From assembly GCA_902597385.1 (NCBI GenBank), contig CACJXQ010000017.1, forward strand, positions 1 to 38,845: a stretch of DNA of 38,845 bases, in the 5' to 3' direction. The position numbers and the translations under genes are program-made. The DNA comes from an uncultured Pseudomonadota bacterium. Its GTDB lineage: Bacteria; Pseudomonadota; Gammaproteobacteria; Ga0077536. Of the stretch, positions 33,123-38,845 are shown piece by piece. Every line of letters starts with the position of its first letter. The stretch's first letter is position 1. Below the pieces are notes generated by a model. That model saw only the letters and a list, made by a program, of their open reading frames with translations, did not search any database and was not told the DNA's origin.

Positions 33123-33168
33123 ATTAAATATAAGATTTTAGAAAGTATGAAGATATGAGGAATAAGAA

Positions 33169-34098
33169 GTGGTAGATAAAGTACGTTTAGGATTTGGATT
33201 ATTGAATTATCCTTTTGATGAAGGAAGTCAATTCTTTAAATGGGTGGAGATGTTGGAGGCTGGTGGAGTAGACTCTCTATGGCAATCCGACAGACTGGTG
33301 TCAACTGATCCGTATCTAGAATCCTTAACTGCGTTAGCAACCTTGGCGGGCTGTACAGAAAAACTAAAGTTTGGTATGAATGCGATTGTGGCGCCTCTTC
33401 GAGACCCGCTTGTACTTGCTAAACAATGCGCAACTATAGATTTTCTAAGTGGCGGCCGATTGTTACCCATGTTTGGGGTAGGGTATCCTAAAGCTGTCGA
33501 ATGGGAGGCAACTGGAAGAAGCTCGGACCACAGGGGTTCTAAAGCGAATGAAATGTTTGAGCTTATGTCTCGCTTGTGGAGTGAAGAATCTGTCACTTTC
33601 GAAGGAAAATATTACCAGTATAAAAATGCGACAATTGCGCCTCGGCCTGTTCAACAACCGTTGCCCCTCTGGATTGGAGGAAGTAGCAATGCGGCTATCA
33701 AAAGAACAGCTCGTTTGGGATCTGGATGGATAGGTGGTATAGCCGGTCCTTCAGAGGTTAAGAGGGTTATAGAGGGTATAAAAAGTGAAGCTGCTAAGTG
33801 TGGTCGTAGTATAGATAGCGATCACTACGGAGCTTCTTTGGCCTTTCGAGTGGGAACTCTTGATGATAATGCTGTTGTCAATTCTCCTTTTGTTAAAAGG
33901 ACCGGTATAGGGGAAGATTTAGATATAAATCCGCTGATTGCCATTGGAACAACGGATGAGCTGGTAGGCAGATTGCGAGAGTACATTAAAATTGGTGCGA
34001 CTAAATTTGTTATGTTCCCTATTGTCGATAGCTGGAAAGACATGGTGAAGCAAACCCAGTATATTGTTGAGGAAGTAATACCCCGAGTTGAAAATTAG
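33169..34098 (+). CDS. LLM-class oxidoreductase, F420-dependent type likely
   Basis: 309 residues, GTG start at 33169 after TGAGGAATAAGAA. LLM marks: 'VEMLEAGGVDSLWQSDRL', 'LKFGMNAIVAPLRDPLVLAKQCATID' in pieces, 'SGGRLLPMFGVGYPKAVEWEATG' and 'PLPLWIGGSSNAAIKRTARLG'. The short length and the 'SLWQSDRL' helix resemble the F420-dependent subgroups of the family (oxidoreductases and reductases of actinobacteria) more than luciferase monooxygenases, which is an impression from memory. Last gene of the LLM unit; its stop is 10 bases from the convergent MDR gene. Substrate unknown. Confidence 0.85.
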   Translation: MVDKVRLGFGLLNYPFDEGSQFFKWVEMLEAGGVDSLWQSDRLVSTDPYLESLTALATLAGCTEKLKFGMNAIVAPLRDPLVLAKQCATIDFLSGGRLLPMFGVGYPKAVEWEATGRSSDHRGSKANEMFELMSRLWSEESVTFEGKYYQYKNATIAPRPVQQPLPLWIGGSSNAAIKRTARLGSGWIGGIAGPSEVKRVIEGIKSEAAKCGRSIDSDHYGASLAFRVGTLDDNAVVNSPFVKRTGIGEDLDINPLIAIGTTDELVGRLREYIKIGATKFVMFPIVDSWKDMVKQTQYIVEEVIPRVEN

Positions 34099-34108
34099 TC
34101 AAGTGAAC

Positions 34109-35086
34109 CTAGATAGTAAGGACAACCTTACCGTAGACTTCTCGCTGTTCTATCATTTTTAGGCCTTCTATAGCTCTAGGGAAAGGAAGGGTATCGAAAA
34201 TTAAGGGGTCGATAAGTCCTTCCCGAAGCAGACCGTATAATTTTTCTTGACAGCGCTCGACCATTTTTGGCCGTCTCTTCATATACTGACCCCAGGCAAG
34301 GCCTATAAGCGACATGTTTTTTAGCAGCACCCGATTTGTTTCCATTTTTGGAATAGAACCCGCTGTAAAACCAATGATCACCAACCTGCTATCCCACGCT
34401 GCACAACGCTTAGTTTTTTCGAAAAGCTCACCGCCGACAGGGTCATATATTACATCAGCACCTGCTCCATTCGTAAAATTTTTTACAGCGCTAACCATGT
34501 CGTCGTTGGTATAATTGATTAAGTGATCGGCGCCAAGTTTTTTACAAATCGCTAATTTGGCTTCATTTCCGGCAGCAGCAATGACTTTACTCCCCGCGTA
34601 TTTTCCAAGTTGGATAGCAGCACTTCCTACGCCCCCGGCTCCTCCCAAAATAAGTAAAGTTTCATTAGCTTTTAAATTTCCACGGTGAAATAACCCAAAG
34701 TAGGATGTTCCATAGGTGACGCTAAGAGCTGCAGCTTGAATATCAGTTACGTGATTTGGAACTAACCAAGTGCTATCGTCATTTGAGATGAAGTACTCTG
34801 ATAAAGTTCCTCCTCCGTGACAAAAGCCTACAACCCTGTCTCCGATTTTAAACTTAGAATCCTGACCGGCTTGGTAAACAGTACCAACACCCTCCATTCC
34901 TGGTACAGCAGGCAAAGGTGTTTTTTCTTGGTATTTACCTTGACAGACTAATAGGTCAGGGAAGTTCAAGGAAACAGCGGATGTTTTTACCAAACACTGT
35001 CCGATTTGAGGGCTAGGTAATGCTCGTTCGGACCATTCAAGCACTTCACTATATGGACCATAGGTTCGAAATTGCCACGCTTTCAA
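34109..35086 (-). CDS. Zinc-independent MDR, NADPH:quinone oxidoreductase-like
   Basis: 325 residues. GroES-like N-terminal domain with 'SLNFPDLLVCQGKYQ' and 'LPAVPGMEGVGTV'; the Rossmann motif 'GGAGGVGSAAIQLGK' lies near 148-162, followed by 'KLGADHLINY'. Zinc-binding cysteines of alcohol dehydrogenases are absent, so it is of the quinone oxidoreductase/enoyl reductase class using NADPH. It could reduce an enone or enoyl thioester. Last gene of the minus-strand unit with the carboxylase and FAA-hydrolase genes, 25 bases after the latter. Substrate not known. Confidence 0.9.
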   Translation of the reverse strand: MKAWQFRTYGPYSEVLEWSERALPSPQIGQCLVKTSAVSLNFPDLLVCQGKYQEKTPLPAVPGMEGVGTVYQAGQDSKFKIGDRVVGFCHGGGTLSEYFISNDDSTWLVPNHVTDIQAAALSVTYGTSYFGLFHRGNLKANETLLILGGAGGVGSAAIQLGKYAGSKVIAAAGNEAKLAICKKLGADHLINYTNDDMVSAVKNFTNGAGADVIYDPVGGELFEKTKRCAAWDSRLVIIGFTAGSIPKMETNRVLLKNMSLIGLAWGQYMKRRPKMVERCQEKLYGLLREGLIDPLIFDTLPFPRAIEGLKMIEQREVYGKVVLTI

Positions 35087-35111
35087 TTAAGGATCCTTTG
35101 CACTTAAAGAC

Positions 35112-35975
35112 TTAAATCAGAGTAGTACTGTCGGGCTCGCTAATAACCCTATTTTCAATAAACCCAAGGTTTTCCACTTCAACTCGTACCACATCACCTT
35201 CTCCTAAGTAGATTTTTGGATCGAAACCTATTCCCACCCCACTAGGAGTACCGGTCACTATTAAATCTCCAGGTTCTAATGTGAAAGCTGCAGTTAAAGT
35301 CTCTATCTGATCGTAACAATCAAAAACCAAATGTTTCGTATTAGAATCTTGTCTTATCTCGCCGTTTACCCAGGTTTTGATCGCAAGATTGTGCGGATCA
35401 GCGATTTCGTCCGCAGTCACTATCCAAGGCCCGAAAGGGCTGTGGGTATCGAATGATTTTCCCAGCGTAAAAGTTTGAGCTCTCATCTGCCAATCGCGTA
35501 CGCTAACGTCATTGCATACGACAAACCCAGCTATGACCTCGTGCGCCCGCTCCTTAGGCACGTGTCTGCATCGTTTCCCAATGATGAAGCCCATTTCTCC
35601 TTCATAATCTAGTTTGTCGGACACTCTGGGAAGGTGTATTGGGGAGTAGGGACCGTTAGAGGAAGTTGCTTGTTTATTGAAAAACATCGGGAAGTCAGGA
35701 GTATCAAAGCCAGTTTCCTCGATATGGTCTTTATAGTTCAAACCTATCGCTAAAATTTTTGGCGGTCTTAAAACCGGTTGACATAAGGTCACCTCTTTTA
35801 AGGGCAATCGCTTTCCATCATAGTCTTCCAAAAGTTTCTTATTTTTCTCAAGGTCGGGGAGTAAATCAATCATTTCTTTAACAATCGGAGCATCATGTAA
35901 ATCAACTATTTCTTCGCCTTCTACGCGACCAATTCGTGTGGAACCTTTTCCTGACAGGAAACTTGCTAATTTCAT
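35112..35975 (-). CDS. Fumarylacetoacetate hydrolase (FAH) family protein
   Basis: 287 residues, usual for FAH-domain hydrolases and decarboxylases. 'ILAIGLNYKDHIEETG', 'FFNKQATS', the metal ligands in 'DYEGEMGFIIG' (two Glu) and the 'VCNDVSVRDWQ' block (Asp), 'GKSFDTHSPFGPW' and 'TGTPSGVGIG' are all present, so the active site looks complete. Members cleave acylpyruvates or fumarylpyruvate, decarboxylate oxaloacetate, or hydrate 2-oxopentadienoates. After ketone carboxylation to a beta-keto acid, a C-C hydrolase of this type would be a sensible next step, but this is inference. 21 bases after acxA-like gene. Confidence 0.9.
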   Translation of the reverse strand: MKLASFLSGKGSTRIGRVEGEEIVDLHDAPIVKEMIDLLPDLEKNKKLLEDYDGKRLPLKEVTLCQPVLRPPKILAIGLNYKDHIEETGFDTPDFPMFFNKQATSSNGPYSPIHLPRVSDKLDYEGEMGFIIGKRCRHVPKERAHEVIAGFVVCNDVSVRDWQMRAQTFTLGKSFDTHSPFGPWIVTADEIADPHNLAIKTWVNGEIRQDSNTKHLVFDCYDQIETLTAAFTLEPGDLIVTGTPSGVGIGFDPKIYLGEGDVVRVEVENLGFIENRVISEPDSTTLI

Positions 35976-35996
35976 TTCTAACCTTTTTTATTTTTT

Positions 35997-38171
35997 TTAA
36001 GAAGATTTGGTGTAATGAAGCACTAAATATTCGTCGAGTGACATTTCGTGTTCAGGAGGGATTACAACTGTAGTCATAGGATCTCTAATAATGGCGGGGC
36101 CGAGAATTTTATTACCCGAGGTGAGTTTCGACATTTCCCAGACTTTGAATTTACACCAACTGTCCTTATGATAAACATCTCTTTCACCGACATATGCGTC
36201 GGATTCCGGTTGCTCATCTCTTAATTCATGTTTGAGAAGTATTGGTAACGGTTTGCTAGCTATTGCTTCTAGGTTAACTTCAGTCAAAGAATAGCCTGCA
36301 CCCGAGAACTTAGCCCCTTCCGGATAGACTTTGGAGTACATTGCTTCAAAGGCGTTGATCATATTACGGACGTCTTCACCTCCCCCCATGTTTCCATTGG
36401 GTAAATCAGTGTCAAAACTCTCAATTTGCCCAGTGTAACGAGCCGATACCCCGTAACGAAATTTCACATCGTCCTTCGAAATTCCTTCAGCCTCAAGTTC
36501 GGCTATGGCATCATTGCGCAGAGCTTCCCATGACTGACTAATTTGACCTGCGATATCTTGTAGCTCCGATTCTGTAGGGTTGGGGGATATCATGAGTCGG
36601 ACGCCCTTATTATAACGATGCATGTACTCAGAACAGGCTGCACCGAAGGCTGAGAAACCTGCTGCCCAAGGCAAAGTAATAATATCTTGAAACTCTATGT
36701 CTTCAGCAAACCCGTACATGTGAACGGGACCAGCGCCACCGTAATAGAGCATCGTAAAGTCATGGGTATCATAACCCTTGGAGGCGACCATAGTTCGAAG
36801 CAAATCATTCATTTCACCGTTTATTATCTGTAGCACCCCGGCACCCGCCTCGTATACATCCAGACCTAAGGGATCGGCAACAGTTTCTCTCAAAGCCTTT
36901 AACGCGGCTTCTCGATCTAATTTGACTTGTCCCCCGAGAAAGTAGTCGGCATCCACATAACCTAAAGCAACATTAATATCTGTGACCGTGAGCCGGTCAT
37001 ACTTGAAGCAAATACCAACTTTTGCACCTGCAGACTCCGGGCCAACGTGTAATCTTTTGTATTCATCAACCCAAACAACAGATCCTGCACCCTGTCCAGT
37101 CGAATCCAGTTCAACCATGGGCAAGGCGAGCCTATGTCCCGCAATATCGGCGCTTTTCGTGATCCCGATACGCCCGTCTACTAGAAGCCCAACATCAAAA
37201 CTTGTGCCCCCCATGTCAGCTGTCACGAGATTACCAAGGTTCAGCTTTTGTCCAATGAAGTGCGCACCGATAAGGCCACCTATGGGTCCAGAAATCATGG
37301 TCTCGTAAAGTCTTGGATAATCCATGTTGACCGCGCCACCATAAGAGAGCAGGGTTAAAAGTCGCCCATTAAATCCCAGTGTTTGAGCAGCTTTTTCGAC
37401 TCCCATCAGAGATTCCCTGGTTTGTTCAGCCGCAAAACATTGGAATATCAGACTTTTCATTCTGCTATTTTCTTTTGAAACCGGAGCTACATCAGCTGAG
37501 CAAATTACAGGCACTTCTAGGTTTCTGTTTTCTATGACCTCTTTTGCTATATCCCTAGCCTCGTGTTCATGTTTTGGGTCCACAAAAGAATAAATAAAGA
37601 TAATACCAATAATCTCACAACCCTGATCGAGAAGTTGATTTGTGGCATCTATTACCTGTTTTTTATTGACCGGTATCAGGGTATGGCCTGCAGGTAAATG
37701 AACATCGCCTTGGTAGCATCCACCACCCATTCGTTCGCTAATACTCAACACATTTTTTGGATCGACCAAAGCTCGAGGGTGTTTGTGTAACTGCTGATGT
37801 AAGCCTTCCTCCTGACTTTGACCCAGATAAGTTAGCCCGCCTTCCATGATGGTCATATCGTCGAACCCACGGGTCACTAATAGGCCAACCCGCTTACCAT
37901 CGCCGGTCAAGATGGTATTGAGCATTCCAGTTCCACAATAGATATCGGCTGAGCATCGCTTGTGAACCTCTTCGCTTGACAGTCCGATACTTTCGGCCGC
38001 ATCTTTCACTGAATCAGTGTAGCTTTGGGCCTGGTTCTCACGTCGACTGATCGACTTTCCCACCGTGAAAGTTCCGTCAGGTTTTACCAGGATGGCGTCG
38101 GTCATAGTTCCGCCGGCGTCAAGCGCAAGAATAAGGTCTTGCTCGCCGACCACATCTTTTGTGGTACTCAT
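35997..38171 (-). CDS. acxA: Acetone carboxylase beta subunit-like (HyuA/oxoprolinase family)
   Basis: 724 residues, close to the acetone carboxylase beta subunit and longer than simple HyuA hydantoinases. N-terminal actin-like ATP site 'LALDAGGTMTDAILVK' (residues 14-29), a second nucleotide-binding block 'VTADMGGTSFDVGLL', 'ELDSTGQGAGSVVWVD' and 'LYYGGAGPVHMYGFA' are visible. In acetone carboxylase the alpha and beta subunits use ATP to activate bicarbonate and ketone to phosphorylated forms, and a metal site joins them to acetoacetate. The gamma-subunit gene is 44 bases upstream. A relative such as acetophenone or butanone carboxylase is possible, but the gamma subunit argues for the acetone type. 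Confidence 0.83.
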   Translation of the reverse strand: MSTTKDVVGEQDLILALDAGGTMTDAILVKPDGTFTVGKSISRRENQAQSYTDSVKDAAESIGLSSEEVHKRCSADIYCGTGMLNTILTGDGKRVGLLVTRGFDDMTIMEGGLTYLGQSQEEGLHQQLHKHPRALVDPKNVLSISERMGGGCYQGDVHLPAGHTLIPVNKKQVIDATNQLLDQGCEIIGIIFIYSFVDPKHEHEARDIAKEVIENRNLEVPVICSADVAPVSKENSRMKSLIFQCFAAEQTRESLMGVEKAAQTLGFNGRLLTLLSYGGAVNMDYPRLYETMISGPIGGLIGAHFIGQKLNLGNLVTADMGGTSFDVGLLVDGRIGITKSADIAGHRLALPMVELDSTGQGAGSVVWVDEYKRLHVGPESAGAKVGICFKYDRLTVTDINVALGYVDADYFLGGQVKLDREAALKALRETVADPLGLDVYEAGAGVLQIINGEMNDLLRTMVASKGYDTHDFTMLYYGGAGPVHMYGFAEDIEFQDIITLPWAAGFSAFGAACSEYMHRYNKGVRLMISPNPTESELQDIAGQISQSWEALRNDAIAELEAEGISKDDVKFRYGVSARYTGQIESFDTDLPNGNMGGGEDVRNMINAFEAMYSKVYPEGAKFSGAGYSLTEVNLEAIASKPLPILLKHELRDEQPESDAYVGERDVYHKDSWCKFKVWEMSKLTSGNKILGPAIIRDPMTTVVIPPEHEMSLDEYLVLHYTKSS

Positions 38172-38215
38172 GAGATGATTTTCCTAATTATTTATACAGA
38201 GTTGTCTGAGAGTTT

Positions 38216-38779
38216 TTAGGTCCAGGATGCCGTGACTTTAGCCGTGTGGTCCTCATACCAATCAGGAGATTCATCTGGTAAAGGCTGGCCCAAGTAATCT
38301 CTATAAAATTTATCCAAATCAGGCAACATTTCAAAAACGATAGGGTAACCCGGAGCCACGACTTCTACGCCGTGCTGTGTTCCACATTCTGGACAAAAGA
38401 ACTCCCTGACTTCTTGCCAGCCAGGCTCCGGAATGGCTGGAGAGGGGGAATATACTTGGCCCATTTCCTCCAGGGTTTTTCGCGTTCGTATCTTGCTCTT
38501 GAGCTTCCAATTTTGACGATAATCTCCAAAAGAATAGCCGCATTCGCATTGCGTCTCCCGTTTTCCTCCCGGTTTGCCGACTACATACAGTTTATCGGAT
38601 AGGCGAATTAGGATTCGATCATTCCAGGCTACTCGTTCTTGCAGAACTTGGTTGTACTGTAAAAAGCGTCCTATGTCCTTACGCGGCAGTTTTAACAGTC
38701 TCTCAGCATTATCATCGTCAATTTTTCCATCAACAAGCTGCCTAACCAAATTAATATCAATTTCAAAATCATCAGACAT
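38216..38779 (-). CDS. acxC: Acetone carboxylase gamma subunit
   Basis: 187 residues. The pattern fits the small subunit found with acetone carboxylases: 'LVRQLVDGKID' near 11-21, 'QVLQERVAWNDRILIRLSDKLYVV', and four cysteines, Cys78 and Cys80 ('CECG') and Cys129 and Cys132 ('CPECG'), able to bind a metal, with 'NWKLKSKI' between. It has no known activity alone and is part of the alpha2-beta2-gamma2 complex. Its ATG is 6 bases after the stop of the upstream partial gene, whose last codons (GAAGGATGA) act as ribosome binding site. Slightly longer than usual at the C-terminus ('TAKVTASWT'). Confidence 0.92.
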   Translation of the reverse strand: MSDDFEIDINLVRQLVDGKIDDDNAERLLKLPRKDIGRFLQYNQVLQERVAWNDRILIRLSDKLYVVGKPGGKRETQCECGYSFGDYRQNWKLKSKIRTRKTLEEMGQVYSPSPAIPEPGWQEVREFFCPECGTQHGVEVVAPGYPIVFEMLPDLDKFYRDYLGQPLPDESPDWYEDHTAKVTASWT

Positions 38780-38785
38780 TTCAGA

Positions 38786-38845
38786 TCATCCTTCTACAGA
38801 CAGGTAGCTTTCATCGACTTGCCAGAAACTACAGAACTCGTTCCT
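38786..38845 (-). CDS. acxB: C-terminal end of probable acetone carboxylase alpha subunit (cut by window edge)
   Basis: On the minus strand an open frame enters from the right edge and gives 19 residues, including 'NEFCSFWQVDESY', before TGA at 38788-38786. The spacing to acxC is 6 bases. A 'F-x-x-FW' element near the C-terminus recalls the acetone carboxylase alpha subunit, and the operon context calls for that subunit. Only the tail is visible, so the assignment rests mainly on context. Confidence 0.5.
   Translation of the reverse strand, partial: RNEFCSFWQVDESYLSVEG

Noticed and set aside
35997-38171. Hydantoinase or 5-oxoprolinase
   Set aside because: The fold is shared, but the acetone-carboxylase gamma subunit directly upstream and the length of 724 residues favour a ketone carboxylase.
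1-38845. CRISPR arrays, tRNA or rRNA genes, insertion sequences, prophage or integrase genes
   Set aside because: Looked for and not seen: no regularly spaced repeats, no cloverleaf-like sequence with CCA context noticed, and no transposase or recombinase motif in any frame.

Overview
The window looks like a chromosomal accessory or catabolic region of an aerobic Gram-negative bacterium, probably a marine gammaproteobacterium. This is inferred from a DUF1302-like outer-membrane barrel next to a DUF1329 protein (a pairing typical of Pseudomonadales and relatives), compact AT-leaning genes with overlapping stops, and the gene content; no ribosomal or phylogenetic marker is present to prove it. 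I see no tRNA, rRNA, CRISPR array, transposase, integrase or recognisable transcription factor.

Layout. (1) 1-5530, plus strand: end of an outer-membrane barrel gene, a secreted HEAT-repeat protein, a DUF1329 protein, an HSL-type alpha/beta hydrolase and an SDR. (2) 11229-5527, minus strand: a gamma-glutamylcyclotransferase-like protein, a muconolactone-isomerase-like protein, an SCP2-like small protein, a second alpha/beta hydrolase, an acyl-CoA dehydrogenase (ACAD), a family III CoA-transferase and a mesaconyl-CoA-hydratase-like double hotdog protein. (3) 11326-12489, plus: a canonical ACAD. (4) 13962-12486, minus: a YkvI-like transporter overlapping a RidA protein. (5) 21215-14085, minus: a tightly packed operon with an SDR of the MFE-2 (3R)-hydroxyacyl-CoA dehydrogenase type, a hydratase-2 MaoC protein, an Mct-like CoA-transferase, an APH-type kinase, a pair of overlapping ACAD subunits and a crotonase. 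(6) 21528-27661, plus: coenzyme F420 biosynthesis genes cofE, cofD, cofC and fbiC (fused CofG-CofH), followed by a third family III CoA-transferase. (7) 29965-27684, minus: a crotonase overlapping a POT-family peptide transporter. (8) 30178-34098, plus: three luciferase-like (LLM) flavin/F420 oxidoreductases with a GST-fold protein between the second and third. (9) 38845-34109, minus: the end of a probable acetone-carboxylase alpha subunit, then gamma and beta subunits, an FAA-hydrolase-family protein and a zinc-independent quinone oxidoreductase-like MDR.

Reading them together: activation and transfer of CoA (three CoA-transferases), alpha,beta-desaturation (four ACAD genes), hydration (two MaoC proteins, two crotonases) and (3R)-hydroxyacyl oxidation make a near-complete MFE-2-style beta-oxidation set, usually associated with branched, steroid-like or terpenoid acyl-CoAs. 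It surrounds a complete cluster for the deazaflavin redox cofactor F420, three LLM enzymes that could use it, and an ATP-dependent ketone carboxylase. The best overall hypothesis is an F420-assisted catabolic island for a branched or cyclic, perhaps terpenoid or ketone-yielding, substrate in a Gram-negative bacterium. The substrate cannot be read from the sequence.
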